In this document: one piece after another, positions 1 to 9,069 of the stretch
Position numbering within the stretch: the first letter of the stretch is position 1
Layout of the letters: every line of letters starts with the position of its first letter
NCBI RefSeq assembly: GCF_028898845.1
Contig: NZ_CP118574.1
Location: 2,666,001-2,730,000 of the forward strand
Length of the DNA: 64,000 bases
Direction of reading: 5' to 3'
Source of the DNA: Streptomyces sp. WZ-12
Lineage (GTDB): Bacteria; Actinomycetota; Actinomycetes; Streptomycetales; Streptomycetaceae
Made by a program: the position numbers and the translations under genes
The notes under the pieces: generated by a model
The model's input: only the letters and a program-made list of their open reading frames with translations
Told to the model about the DNA's origin: nothing
The model's database searches: none

Positions 1-742
1 CGGCCTTGTCCTTCTCGCCGATGCGGAGGACGGAGACCGGCTTGTCGAGTTCGACGATCGGGAGGCGGCCGCCGGGGCGGGGGGTGAGGACGACCTGGCG
101 GTCGTGCGAGCCGGTGGCGGCGATCGCCTCGACGGTGGCGATCTGCGGCCAGGTGCGCTGCTCGATGCCGAGTTCGGAGACGCCGGGGGCGGCGATCATG
201 CAGTGGGTGACCGGCTCGACGTCGTGCGAGCGGTGCTTGCGCAGGCCGGGGCGGCCCTCGGCGTCGACGGCGTACTGCACGCGGGTGCGCCAGGCCGGGA
301 CCTCGCCCTTGGCGACCTTGTCGCCGGGGGCCGGTTCGACGGTGCCGTCCCAGCCGCTCTCCTCGGGGGTGAGGCCGGCCAGTCGCGCCAACTGCTCGGT
401 GATGACGGCGGCCTTGAGGCGGCGCTGGGCACCGGGCGCGGCGTGCTGCCAGTCGCAGCCGCCGCACCGGCCGGGGCCGGAGAACGGGCAGGGCGCCGCG
501 ACGCGGTCCTTGGAGGCGTCGAAGATCTCGACGGCGTCGGCGCGCAGGAAGCGGGCGCCCTCCTCGCCGTCGGTGACGCGGGCGCGGACCCGTTCGCCGG
601 GCAGCGCGTGCCGGACGAAGAGGACCTGACCGGCTTCGGTGCGGGCGATGCAGTGGCCGCCGTGCGCGACCGGGCCGACCTCGACCTCGTACTCCTCGCC
701 GACCATCGACTTCCTGGATTCCGGCGGCGTGTCCGGCTGCAT
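1..742 (-). CDS. TRAM-domain RNA (uracil-5-)methyltransferase, TrmA/RlmD family, 3' part off the window
   Basis: The ATG at 742 opens a frame that stays open to the left edge, so only about the first 247 residues are present. Residues about 13-70 read like a TRAM RNA-binding domain (VGEEYEVEVGPVAHGGHCIA, then LPGERVRARV). A CPFSGPGRCGGCDW segment follows, giving the cysteine cluster that binds [4Fe-4S] in RumA/RlmD-type enzymes. The SAM-binding and catalytic region would lie beyond the edge. The family makes 5-methyluridine in rRNA or tRNA; the target here cannot be decided. It lies downstream of the APC permease on the same strand but behind a hairpin at 836-862, so it may have its own promoter. 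Confidence 0.85.
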   Translation of the reverse strand, partial: MQPDTPPESRKSMVGEEYEVEVGPVAHGGHCIARTEAGQVLFVRHALPGERVRARVTDGEEGARFLRADAVEIFDASKDRVAAPCPFSGPGRCGGCDWQHAAPGAQRRLKAAVITEQLARLAGLTPEESGWDGTVEPAPGDKVAKGEVPAWRTRVQYAVDAEGRPGLRKHRSHDVEPVTHCMIAAPGVSELGIEQRTWPQIATVEAIAATGSHDRQVVLTPRPGGRLPIVELDKPVSVLRIGEKDKA

Positions 743-835
743 GGCGGGGAGCTCCTGGGTAGGCGTGGGGCGAAAACCGTGACGGCTGGCTTCCGGGTGG
801 AGGCCAGCCGTCCATTCTACGGGGTGTGGCACGGT

Positions 836-862
836 GCGCCGGCCCCCGAGCGGGGCCGGCGC
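836..862 (-). terminator. Hairpin after the APC permease gene
   Basis: An 11-bp perfect stem (836-846 with 852-862) with a 5-nt loop, directly beyond the permease stop codon. GC-rich and without a U-tract, like most Streptomyces terminators. Confidence 0.6.
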
Positions 863-867
863 CGGGT

Positions 868-2919
868 TCACTTCTTCGTGGCCGCGGCTTCCTTCTTCGG
901 TGCGGAGACCGGGCCGCGCCGGACCGAGCCGGGGGCGTTCCACTCGGCGCGCTTGCGGGCGCGCTTCTTGGCGGCCTCGGAGGAGTCCAACTGCCAGGGC
1001 ACCGAGGTGACCATGACGCCGGGGGTGAAGAGGAGGCGTCCCTTCAGGCGCAGTGCGGACTGGTTGTGCAGCAGGTGCTCGTACCAGTGGCCGACGACGT
1101 ACTCGGGGATGTAGACGGAGACCGCATCGCGCGGGCTCTCCCGGCGCAGCGACTTGACGTAGTCGATGATCGGCCGGGTGATCTCGCGGTACGGGGAGGC
1201 CAGGACCTTCAGCGGCACCTCGATGCCGCGGCGCTCCCACTCGGCACGCAGGGCGCGGGTGTCGGCCTGGTCGACGTCGACGCTGACGGCTTCCAGGGTG
1301 TCCGAGCGCATCAGCTTGGCGTAGTTCAGGGCACGCAGGGTGGGCTTGTGCACCTTGGAGACCAGGACGATGGAGTGGACGCGCGAGGGGCGGACGACCT
1401 CGTCGTCGGGGAGGTCGGGGGCGGCGATCTCGTCGGCGACCCGGTCGTAGTGACGGCGGATCGCGGTCATCGTGACGAAGAAGATGACCATGCCGAGGAG
1501 GGCGACCCAGGCTCCGTGGGTGAACTTCGTCAGCAGCACGACGACGAGGACGAGGCCGGTGAAGAAGGCGCCGAAGGTGTTGATGGCGCGGGAGCGGTGC
1601 ATCCGGTGGCGCTTGGCCTGGTCCTTCTCGCTCCGCAGGTGGCGGTTCCAGTGCCGGACCATGCCGATCTGACTGAGCGTGAAGGAGACGAAGACGCCGA
1701 CGATGTAGAGCTGGATCAGGCGGGTGGAGTCCGCGCCGTAGAGGTAGACCAGGACGGTGGCGGCGCCGGCCAGCAGCACGATGCCGTTGGAGAACGCCAG
1801 CCGGTCGCCGCGGGTGTGCAACTGGCGCGGCAGGTAGCGGTCCTGGGCGAGGATCGAGCCGAGCAGCGGGAAGCCGTTGTAGGCGGTGTTGGCGGCGAGG
1901 AAGAGGACCAGCGCGGTGGCCGCGGCGAGGACGACGAAAAGGAAGCTGCCCTTGCCGAAGACCGCCTCGGCGACCTGCGAGATCACCGGGTTCTGGGTGT
2001 AACCGGAGCCGACCGGACGGCCGTTGTGGAGCAGGTCGGTGGCCGGCTTCTCGGCCATCCGCACGTGCGTGGTCATGGCCAGCGCGATGATGCCGCAGAA
2101 CATGGTGACGGCCAGCCCGCCCATGAGGGCGAGGGTGGTCGCGGCGTTCTTCGACTTCGGCTTGCGGAAGGCGGGCACGCCGTTGGAGATCGCCTCGACG
2201 CCGGTGAGCGCGGCACATCCGGAGGAGAAGGCGCGCAGCAGGAGGAAGATCAGCGCGAAGCCGGCGAGTCCGCCCTGCTCGGCGTGGATGGTGTAGTCGG
2301 CGGTGGGGGCCTTCATGGTGTCGCCGAGGACCAGGCCGCGGAACGCGCCCCAGAGGATCATGATGAAGACGCCGGCCACGAAGACGTACGTGGGGATGGC
2401 GAAGAGCTTGCCGGACTCCTTGACGCCGCGCAGGTTCATCAGCGTCAGCAGCACGATGATCGCGATGGCGCACAACGTCTTGTGCTCGACGACGAACGGG
2501 ACCGCGGAGCCCAGGTTTTCCACTCCGGAGGAGATGGAGACCGCGACGGTCAGGACGTAGTCGACGAGGAGCGCGCTGGCGACGGTCAGGCCGGCCTTCG
2601 GCCCGAGGTTGGTGGTGGCGACCTCGTAGTCACCGCCGCCGCTCGGGTAGGCGTGCACGTTCTGCCGGTACGACGCGACGACGGTGAACATCAGCACCAC
2701 GACCGCGACCGCGATCCAGGGGCTGAAGTGATACGCGGAGACCCCCGCCACGGAGAGGACGAGCAGCACCTCGCCGGGCGCGTAGGCCACGGAGGAGAGC
2801 GGGTCGGAGGCGAAGACGGGGAGTGCGATGCGCTTGGGGAGAAGGGTCTCGGCGAGCCTGTCGCTGCGCAGTGCGCGCCCGATCAAGATCCGTTTGGGCA
2901 CGTCGGTCAGTTTGGACAC
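868..2919 (-). CDS. APC-superfamily amino acid permease
   Basis: A 683-residue integral membrane protein. The N-terminus has the APC signature region (PVFASDPLSSVAYAPGE), followed by roughly a dozen hydrophobic segments up to about residue 480. A soluble tail of about 200 residues ends in a Lys/Ala-rich stretch (EAAKKRARKRAEWNAP). APC transporters move amino acids or polyamines by proton symport or exchange; the substrate here is unknown. Its place beside the TrkA-type genes matches the mycobacterial Rv2690c-ceoB-ceoC arrangement as I recall it, so a link with potassium or osmotic balance is possible but is inference. Confidence 0.88.
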   Translation of the reverse strand: MSKLTDVPKRILIGRALRSDRLAETLLPKRIALPVFASDPLSSVAYAPGEVLLVLSVAGVSAYHFSPWIAVAVVVLMFTVVASYRQNVHAYPSGGGDYEVATTNLGPKAGLTVASALLVDYVLTVAVSISSGVENLGSAVPFVVEHKTLCAIAIIVLLTLMNLRGVKESGKLFAIPTYVFVAGVFIMILWGAFRGLVLGDTMKAPTADYTIHAEQGGLAGFALIFLLLRAFSSGCAALTGVEAISNGVPAFRKPKSKNAATTLALMGGLAVTMFCGIIALAMTTHVRMAEKPATDLLHNGRPVGSGYTQNPVISQVAEAVFGKGSFLFVVLAAATALVLFLAANTAYNGFPLLGSILAQDRYLPRQLHTRGDRLAFSNGIVLLAGAATVLVYLYGADSTRLIQLYIVGVFVSFTLSQIGMVRHWNRHLRSEKDQAKRHRMHRSRAINTFGAFFTGLVLVVVLLTKFTHGAWVALLGMVIFFVTMTAIRRHYDRVADEIAAPDLPDDEVVRPSRVHSIVLVSKVHKPTLRALNYAKLMRSDTLEAVSVDVDQADTRALRAEWERRGIEVPLKVLASPYREITRPIIDYVKSLRRESPRDAVSVYIPEYVVGHWYEHLLHNQSALRLKGRLLFTPGVMVTSVPWQLDSSEAAKKRARKRAEWNAPGSVRRGPVSAPKKEAAATKK

Positions 2920-3095
2920 CAGAGGATGCTAAGCCTTCGTCAAGGTGCTCGCCCACCCGCCATCCGGACGTGTAAGGGCACTCGAATGCGCCACGGCTCA
3001 CAGAGTCGCCCGACTCCGCATCGACTGCCCGTTACTTCCACGAAATCTGCACGTCAGAGGGTGGCGGCCCCGTCGGTGCGGGGTATCCCGTGGAG

Positions 3096-3127
3096 CCGGG
3101 GCTCGTGGCGGACGTCACGAGCCCCGG
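3096..3127 (-). terminator. Hairpin after the two-RCK membrane protein gene
   Basis: A 12-bp perfect stem (3096-3107 with 3116-3127) with an 8-nt loop, 22 bases beyond the stop codon of the minus-strand gene ending at 3149. Confidence 0.6.
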
Positions 3128-3148
3128 GCGTGTCGCGGTTGCGCGGGT

Positions 3149-5149
3149 TCACTCCGCGTGCGCCGGCCGCGGCCGGCGCGAGAGCAACTCGCCCAGTCCC
3201 TCCCTGGTCGCGGCCAACAGCACCACATCGCGCGGCCGGAGAACGTAGTCGTTCAGTTCGTCCGCCAGGTGTGCCGGCGGCCGTCCCGGGCCCGGCTGCG
3301 GACCGTCCGCCGCGAGCGGCTCCGCCGGCGCGTCCGACGCGGAGGCGTCGACGGCCAACACCCGCAGCCGCCCCGGGCGCAACACCGCGCCGACCGTGCG
3401 TCCCTCCAGAGCGGCATGCCCGCCGACCTCCACCCGGGCCACCAGCAACACCCGTCGCTCCACCGGGATCGCGCCCAGGATCTCCCGGCCCATCATCGCC
3501 CCGGCGAACGCCGGCGCCGCCAGGAAGGAGACGCTGCGGCTGCGGGTCCGCGCGCCCGGGTGGGCGGCGCGCAACGTCCGGTAGACGGCGGCGGCGAACC
3601 CGTCGTCGAAGATCCGCAGGGTCACCCGCAGCCGCGGATTGACCGACCTGGCGTACAGCGCGGCCTCCAGATTGGTGGTGTCCTCGCTGGTCAACGCGAG
3701 CAGGGTGCGGGCCCGTTCGGCCAGCGCCGCCTCCAGCACCCCCTCCTGCGTGACATCGCCGACGACGGTCGGCACCCGCAGCCGACGGGCCAGGGCGATG
3801 CCCCGCGCCTCCGGGTCGGCCTCGATGCACACCACCGGGATGCGCATCTCGTGCAGCCGCGCGAGCACCCGGGTACCGACCTTCCCCAGGCCCAGCAGCA
3901 CCACATGACCGGAGAGTCCGCGCGGCGGCCGGCGCAGCGCCGAGGCGCTGCGGAAGGTGCCCAGCCCCTCGAACGCCGCCGCCACCAGCACCGGGAGCAA
4001 CAGCAGCCCGACCAACCCGGCCAACAACTGGAGCACCTTGCGCGCCAACGACCCGTCGAGCGCCGGCTCGTCGATCGCGAACAGGTCGAGCAGCGTGAGG
4101 TACGCCGCGTGCAGCGGTTGCTCCCCCGTGGTCAGGGACGCGGCCACGGCCAGCGCCAACACCGCCCCGACGAAGCCCGCCAGCGACCAGCGCAGCCGCG
4201 GGGAGAACAGGGACGTCAGCGGCGCACCCCGGCCGCGGAGTCGCCTGGGCCGCACCGTCCGGCCCGTGTAGGCGACGGTCTCCAGGACGACCCGGCCGCG
4301 GTCCGCGGCCGCCCCCGCAGTGGCGTCGTCCGGCAGCAGCACCGGGCCGTCGTCGCCCGCTCCCGCCTCGGACGCGCCCGCCGCGCCGGGCTGCTCACCG
4401 GGCGACGGCGACAGCAGCGCCAGGGTGCACAAGCGCCGCGCTCCGGCCGGCCCGGACTGCCCCGGCGCACGCTCCACGGCGCGCAGCATCAGTCCGTCCG
4501 CCTCGATGACCTTGCTGGTTCCCGCGACCGCGGTGGCCACCAGCGCCGGGGCGACGGTGTCGGTGTCGGAGAGCACCGTGGTGGACGCCTCGGCCCCCAT
4601 CGGTCGGGCGCCGTCCACCGCCCGACCCGCGCCGACCGCCGCGGCCTGGTCCAACAACTCCTCCAGGTGCTGGCCGAGTTTGCGGTTGTAGAGCCGGATG
4701 ACCAGCCGCAGTCGGGGGTTGAGGCGGCGGGCGCGGAGCGCGGCGTGGATGTTGAGATCGTCGTCGTCGTGGACCAGCGCCAGCGCACCCGCCCCGGTGA
4801 TGCCCGCCTCGACCAGCGTCGCGTCGTCCACCTGGTCAGCCTCCAGGACCCGGACCGGTTCCTGCGGCGGCTCGACGTCCTCACCCGATACCGGGGGCGC
4901 GCCGGGCCCGGTGCGCCCGACCGCCGCCGACATCCGGCCGAGCAGCGCGGTGGCCCGGCCGAGGCCGCGGGACGGCGCGGGGATACGGGAGCGGCGCGGC
5001 TCCCGTGCGGACGGCACGACCAGGGTCACCCGTTCGCGGTAGACGTCACGGAGTTCGGCGGCGAGCCGGTGGGCCAGCGCGTCGTCACCGCACACCACCA
5101 TGTGCGGTGCGGTAGCGCCCTGTTGGGGCTGATGTGGCAGTTGAGGCAC
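3149..5149 (-). CDS. Membrane protein with two TrkA/RCK NAD-binding domains and a degenerate two-TM channel core
   Basis: 666 residues from a GTG start. Residues about 17-210 form a first Rossmann-like TrkA-N domain (MVVCGDDALAHRLAAEL). Two hydrophobic helices lie at about 321-340 and 371-393. A second TrkA-N domain begins at about 414 (GHVVLLGLGKVGTRVLARLH). The layout resembles a two-TM potassium channel between RCK domains. However, the segment linking the helices (ATLLDLFAIDEP-like region, about 345-366) carries no TxGYG selectivity filter, so it is unlikely to be an ordinary K+ channel. It is divergent from the ceoB/ceoC pair, sharing the 5150-5432 interval. Function unproven. Confidence 0.8.
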   Translation of the reverse strand: MPQLPHQPQQGATAPHMVVCGDDALAHRLAAELRDVYRERVTLVVPSAREPRRSRIPAPSRGLGRATALLGRMSAAVGRTGPGAPPVSGEDVEPPQEPVRVLEADQVDDATLVEAGITGAGALALVHDDDDLNIHAALRARRLNPRLRLVIRLYNRKLGQHLEELLDQAAAVGAGRAVDGARPMGAEASTTVLSDTDTVAPALVATAVAGTSKVIEADGLMLRAVERAPGQSGPAGARRLCTLALLSPSPGEQPGAAGASEAGAGDDGPVLLPDDATAGAAADRGRVVLETVAYTGRTVRPRRLRGRGAPLTSLFSPRLRWSLAGFVGAVLALAVAASLTTGEQPLHAAYLTLLDLFAIDEPALDGSLARKVLQLLAGLVGLLLLPVLVAAAFEGLGTFRSASALRRPPRGLSGHVVLLGLGKVGTRVLARLHEMRIPVVCIEADPEARGIALARRLRVPTVVGDVTQEGVLEAALAERARTLLALTSEDTTNLEAALYARSVNPRLRVTLRIFDDGFAAAVYRTLRAAHPGARTRSRSVSFLAAPAFAGAMMGREILGAIPVERRVLLVARVEVGGHAALEGRTVGAVLRPGRLRVLAVDASASDAPAEPLAADGPQPGPGRPPAHLADELNDYVLRPRDVVLLAATREGLGELLSRRPRPAHAE

Positions 5150-5432
5150 ACGTCGTAGCGTGCCCTACCCGTCCGCCCCCACGCAGCCCACCGCACCATC
5201 CCGCGCTGCCGCACCACCGCCCCACGACGGCCCGGACCCCACCGCGCCCCCTGTCGAGCCCACCGTTACGGCTACGGTTGTACCGGACCACGGTGCGGCC
5301 GGCGCCCCCGTCTGACGCACCGGGCCGCCGTCGCGGACAGCGGCTCCGTGGCGCCGGAACGTCGGAGAAGGAAGTAGTGAGCAGGGTGTTTGGTCAGGTC
5401 AGCGCGCTAGTACAGGGCACGGGGTAATCAGC

Positions 5433-6101
5433 ATGCACATCGTCATCATGGGGTGCGGCCGCGTGGGCTCCGCGCTGGCGCAGACCCTGGAGGGCCAGGG
5501 CCACACCATCGCGGTGATCGACCAGGACCCGACCGCGTTCCGCCGGCTCGGCTCCGCCTTCGGCGGCCGCCGGGTCACCGGAGTCGGCTTCGACCAGGAC
5601 ACCCTCCGCGAAGCCGGCATCGAGGAGGCGGGCGCCTTCGCCGCCGTCTCCAGCGGTGACAACTCCAACATCATCGCCGCCCGGGTGGCCCGCGAGATGT
5701 TCGGCGTCGAGAACGTCGCGGCCCGCATCTACGACCCGCGCCGCGCCGAGGTCTACCAGCGCCTCGGCATCCCCACCGTCGCCACCGTCCGTTGGACCGC
5801 CGACCAGATGCTCCGCCGGTTGCTGCCCTCGGGCGCCGAGCCCCTGTGGCGCGACCCCAGCGGCGGCGTCCAACTGGCCGAGGTGCACACCTCCACCTCC
5901 TGGGTCGGCCACAAGATCAGCAAGCTGCAGGAAGAGACCGGCGTCCGCGTCGCCTTCCTCACCCGCCTGGGAGAGGCCATGCTGCCGACCTCCCAGACGG
6001 TCCTCCAGGAAGGCGATCTGGTGCACGTGATGATGCGCACCGACGAAGTGGAGAAGGTCGAGGCGGCATTCGCCCAGGGTCCCGAGGAGGCGCACGCATG
6101 A
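5433..6101 (+). CDS. ceoB: TrkA-type potassium uptake regulatory protein (first of a pair)
   Basis: 222 residues. An N-terminal Rossmann fold with the glycine motif GCGRVGSALA (about residues 5-14) and the acidic end of strand two (VIDQD) indicates NAD(H) binding. The second half is a TrkA-C-like ligand domain. Such proteins gate Trk/Ktr potassium transporters. The next gene overlaps by 4 bases (ATGA), so the two are translationally coupled and probably form a hetero-complex, as for mycobacterial CeoB/CeoC. No TrkH/TrkG membrane subunit lies nearby; the partner transporter is outside the window or is one of the neighbouring membrane proteins. Confidence 0.88.
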   Translation: MHIVIMGCGRVGSALAQTLEGQGHTIAVIDQDPTAFRRLGSAFGGRRVTGVGFDQDTLREAGIEEAGAFAAVSSGDNSNIIAARVAREMFGVENVAARIYDPRRAEVYQRLGIPTVATVRWTADQMLRRLLPSGAEPLWRDPSGGVQLAEVHTSTSWVGHKISKLQEETGVRVAFLTRLGEAMLPTSQTVLQEGDLVHVMMRTDEVEKVEAAFAQGPEEAHA

Positions 6102-6769
6102 GGGTCGCGATCGCAGGCGCCGGCGCGGTGGGCCGTTCCATCGCCGGCGAACTCCTGGAAAACGGGCACGAGATCCTGCTCATCGACAAGGCGCCCACCG
6201 CCATCTCCGTCGAGCGGGTCCCGCTCGCCGAGTGGCTGCTGGCGGACGCCTGCGAGATCACCTCGCTCGACGAGGCCGCGCTCCAGCGCTGCAACGTCGT
6301 CATCGCCGCGACCGGCGACGACAAGGTGAACCTCGTCGTCTCGCTGCTCGCCAAGACCGAGTACGGCGTGCCCCGGGTCGTCGCCCGCGTCAACAACCCC
6401 AAGAACGAATGGCTGTTCAACGAAGCCTGGGGCGTCGACGTCGCGGTCTCCACCCCGCGGCTGATGTCCGCCCTCGTCGAGGAGGCGGTCAGCGTCGGCG
6501 ACCTCGTCCGGCTGCTGCGCTTCAGCCACGGCGACGCCAACCTCGTCGAGCTCACCCTCCCCCCGGAGGCCGCCCTGGCCGGCACCCGGGTCGGCGACGT
6601 CGAGTGGCCCGAGGACACCTCCCTGGTGACGATTATCCGCGGCACCCGGGTCCTCACCCCCAACAAGGACGACGCCCTCGAAGCCGGCGACGAGCTGCTG
6701 TTCGTCGCCGCCCAGTCCCGCGAGGAGCAGTTGGAGGACCTGCTGTCGGTCCGCCGCACCGACGGCTGA
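6098..6769 (+). CDS. ceoC: TrkA-type potassium uptake regulatory protein (second of a pair)
   Basis: 223 residues starting MRVAIAGAGAVGRSIAGEL, a classical dinucleotide-binding loop, followed by LLIDKAP at the end of strand two. A TrkA-C domain occupies about residues 140-220. The ATG at 6098 overlaps the stop of the upstream ceoB-like gene, which fixes the start although the frame is open further upstream. A strong hairpin just after the stop codon ends the two-gene operon. Confidence 0.88.
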   Translation: MRVAIAGAGAVGRSIAGELLENGHEILLIDKAPTAISVERVPLAEWLLADACEITSLDEAALQRCNVVIAATGDDKVNLVVSLLAKTEYGVPRVVARVNNPKNEWLFNEAWGVDVAVSTPRLMSALVEEAVSVGDLVRLLRFSHGDANLVELTLPPEAALAGTRVGDVEWPEDTSLVTIIRGTRVLTPNKDDALEAGDELLFVAAQSREEQLEDLLSVRRTDG

Positions 6770-6785
6770 ACCGCCCGCGACACGC

Positions 6786-6821
6786 GAAGGGCCCGGGAGC
6801 CGTGTGGCTCCCGGGCCCTTC
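6786..6821. terminator. Bidirectional terminator between ceoC and the DUF3159 gene
   Basis: A perfect 16-bp stem (6786-6801 with 6806-6821) closed by a GTGT loop. It lies between two convergent genes and can serve both strands. Confidence 0.8.
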
Positions 6822-6836
6822 GCCCGTCCCTCTCCC

Positions 6837-7658
6837 TCAGCGGCGGTGCCGCGGTGCCCCGCTGCCGCGCTCGGCGGCCGCGTCCGGCTCCAACAGCCCG
6901 CGCTGCCGCTCCCGTTCGGCCTCCTCCGCCTTCTCCTGCGCCTCCATCTCCGCGAAGACATCGATCGGCGCGGGCGCCTTCACCAGGAACATCCAGGTGA
7001 GGTAGAGCGCCAACAGGAACGGCGGGATCTTCAACGCCACCAGCACCCAGCCCAACTGCGTGGTGTCCGCCCACCAGTACAGCGGGAAGAGGATCAGGCA
7101 CTTGCCGAGCAGGATCAGGCCCCACGCCCAACTGGCCTTCGCATACGCCTTCTTGCGCCCCGGATTCCGCGTGCGCCAGGAGAGGTTCTCCTTGAAGACC
7201 GGCCCCAGGATCAGCCCGATCAACGGGACGCCCGCCAGCGTCGTCACGATGTAGGCCAGCGCCAGCCCCAGCGTGTAGAGCATGCCCGGCAGGTAGAAGT
7301 CCTTGGCGTTGCCGGTCATCATCGCGAAGACCACGCCGAAGGCCACCCCGAACACCCCGCTGAAGGCGTGCTTGACGGTGCCCTTCCGCACCAGCCGCAC
7401 CACGCACAGCACCAGCGACACCGCCAGCGCCGCGATCGCCGAGACGTGCAGGTCCTTGTTGACCGTGAAGATCGCGACGAAGAGCAGACCCGGTAGCACC
7501 GTCTCCACCATGCCGCGCACGCCACCGAACGCCTCGAACAGCGCCGCCTCGGTCACCTCCCTGCCGCCGGCATCGACGGTGGCGGTCGGCGCGCCCACCG
7601 GACGATCGGTGGAAACGGAAGCCTCAGGTTCAGTGGTCGGTCGGTCGTACGACGTCAC
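6837..7658 (-). CDS. DUF3159 family membrane protein
   Basis: 273 residues. A polar N-terminus of about 45 residues is followed by the family's typical start (ALFEAFGGVRGMVETVLPGL), then about five or six hydrophobic helices with conserved polar turns (FTVNKDL, MTGNAKDFYLPG). The tail is charged. The family is widespread in actinobacteria and its function is unknown. It follows the OB-fold gene by 3 bases, and the same pair is neighbours in mycobacteria (Rv2693c/Rv2694c, from memory), so the two are probably co-transcribed. Confidence 0.85.
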   Translation of the reverse strand: MTSYDRPTTEPEASVSTDRPVGAPTATVDAGGREVTEAALFEAFGGVRGMVETVLPGLLFVAIFTVNKDLHVSAIAALAVSLVLCVVRLVRKGTVKHAFSGVFGVAFGVVFAMMTGNAKDFYLPGMLYTLGLALAYIVTTLAGVPLIGLILGPVFKENLSWRTRNPGRKKAYAKASWAWGLILLGKCLILFPLYWWADTTQLGWVLVALKIPPFLLALYLTWMFLVKAPAPIDVFAEMEAQEKAEEAERERQRGLLEPDAAAERGSGAPRHRR

Positions 7659-7661
7659 CGG

Positions 7662-8060
7662 CTACTCCTGTCCGAGCGGTCGCAGTTCGTACTTGGGATT
7701 GAAGAGCACCCGGCGCCCGTGACTCAGCGAGACCCGGCCCGAGGCGATGAGCTTACGGCCCGGCTCGATCCCGACGATGGAACGGCGACCCAGCCACACC
7801 ACGTCGAGCGCCGCGGAGCCGTCGAACAGCTCCGCCTCCAGCGCGGGCACACCGGCGCGCGGCCGCAGCGTGACATGCCGCAGGGTGCCGGAAACCTTCA
7901 CTATCTGTCGGTCGTCACAGTCGCATATCCGGGTGCACCCCGTCGCCTGCGCGTCCTCCTGCAACTCGGCGGACTGCAGCTCCTCCTCGGAGGACGACAG
8001 CCTGTCGAGCATCCGGCGGAACCGGCCGGCCGGCTTCTCGGGTCGGGTCCCAGCACTCAT
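7662..8060 (-). CDS. OB-fold nucleic-acid-binding protein
   Basis: 132 residues from the ATG at 8060; the frame is open to 8108, but the longer version adds only low-complexity sequence. The centre (IVKVSGTLRHVTLRPRAGVPALEAELFDG, about residues 55-85) and the following VVWLGRRSIVGIEPGRKL segment look like the OB-fold anti-codon/tRNA-binding family. CTRICDCDD just before the fold gives three closely spaced cysteines, possibly a metal site. It is the first gene of the pair with DUF3159. Role unknown. Confidence 0.82.
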   Translation of the reverse strand: MSAGTRPEKPAGRFRRMLDRLSSSEEELQSAELQEDAQATGCTRICDCDDRQIVKVSGTLRHVTLRPRAGVPALEAELFDGSAALDVVWLGRRSIVGIEPGRKLIASGRVSLSHGRRVLFNPKYELRPLGQE

Positions 8061-8210
8061 AACCCCAGCGTACCGGGGCCCGCCCGGCCTCCCCCGCCCC
8101 CCGCACAACCCCCGGAAACCCCGCGTTCACCCCCCGAAGCAACAGCCCTCCCCCGCCCCACCGTCCCCACGGCCCCCACACCACCCCCGGGCAACGGCCG
8201 CGTCGCGCCG

Positions 8211-8894
8211 TCACCCCTCGAACCGATATCCCATCCCCGGCTCCGTGATGAAGTGCCGCGGGTGCGACGGATCGCCCTCCAGCTTCCGCCGAAGCTGCGC
8301 CATGTACACCCGCAGATAGTTGGTCTCGGTGCCGTACGACGGCCCCCACACCTCCTGGAGCAACTGCTTCTGGCTGACCAGTCGGCCCTGGTTGCGGACC
8401 AGGACCTCCAGCAGGTGCCACTCCGTGGGCGTCAGACGGATGTCCCGACCGCCCCGGTTGACCTTCTTCGCCGCCAGATCGACCGTGAACCCCTCGGTCT
8501 CCACGATCACCTCGTCGTCCGCCGGCCCGGTCGGCTCCGCCCGGCGCACCGCCGCCCGCAGCCGCGCCAGCAGCTCGTCCATCCCGAACGGCTTGGTCAC
8601 GTAGTCGTCGGCGCCCGCGTCCAGCGCCTCCACCTTCTCGTCCGACGTCTGCCGGGCGGACAGCACCAGGATCGGGACTCTCGACCAGCCGCGCAGTCCC
8701 TTGATGACCTCCACCCCGTCCATATCGGGCAGTCCCAGGTCCAGGACCACGACATCGGGATGGCGGGCCGCGGCGAGCTTCAGGGCCGTCGCCCCGTCCG
8801 GGGCGGCGTCCACCTCGTACTTGCGCGCCTTCAGGTTGATCACAAGGGCGCGGACGATCTGCGGCTCGTCATCGACCACAAGCACCCGGTTCAC
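8211..8894 (-). CDS. kdpE: KdpE-type response regulator
   Basis: 227 residues from a GTG at 8894, with GAGGAGA about 8 bases upstream, which favours this start over longer open versions. The receiver domain has the acidic pair DDE at about 8-10, phospho-acceptor Asp52 (VVVLDLGLPD) and Lys in DDYVTKPF. An OmpR/PhoB winged helix follows (about 130-225, ending YRFEG). It lies downstream of kdpD and with it should control kdpFABC in response to low K+ or turgor stress. The gap to the kdpD stop is 175 bases, whereas these genes usually abut or overlap. Confidence 0.92.
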   Translation of the reverse strand: MNRVLVVDDEPQIVRALVINLKARKYEVDAAPDGATALKLAAARHPDVVVLDLGLPDMDGVEVIKGLRGWSRVPILVLSARQTSDEKVEALDAGADDYVTKPFGMDELLARLRAAVRRAEPTGPADDEVIVETEGFTVDLAAKKVNRGGRDIRLTPTEWHLLEVLVRNQGRLVSQKQLLQEVWGPSYGTETNYLRVYMAQLRRKLEGDPSHPRHFITEPGMGYRFEG

Positions 8895-9069
8895 TGGCGT
8901 TCTCCTCGCGGTGTCGGTCGCCGACGGACAACGCCCGCCGGCCAGGTGGTGAGTGCGGCCGGTATTGCCCGACCGCCGTGCTGGGCCCCTCCCGGGCCAC
9001 GCGGCGGGCACGTACCGTCACCGGAACGCGGCCGTATCCCGCCGCAGGTACGACCGCCCAGGCCCCGAC

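Noticed and set aside
826..3642. Long plus-strand open frame of 938 codons
   Set aside because: Antisense to the APC permease. Its Asp/Gly/Val-rich low-complexity product is a typical shadow of a high-GC gene.
3054..3830. Minus-strand frame of 258 codons overlapping the two-RCK gene
   Set aside because: Gly/Arg/Ala-rich low-complexity shadow in another frame of the same strand.
5150..5432. c-di-AMP riboswitch upstream of ceoB
   Set aside because: None of the conserved ydaO blocks seen at 42905-43060 is present here.
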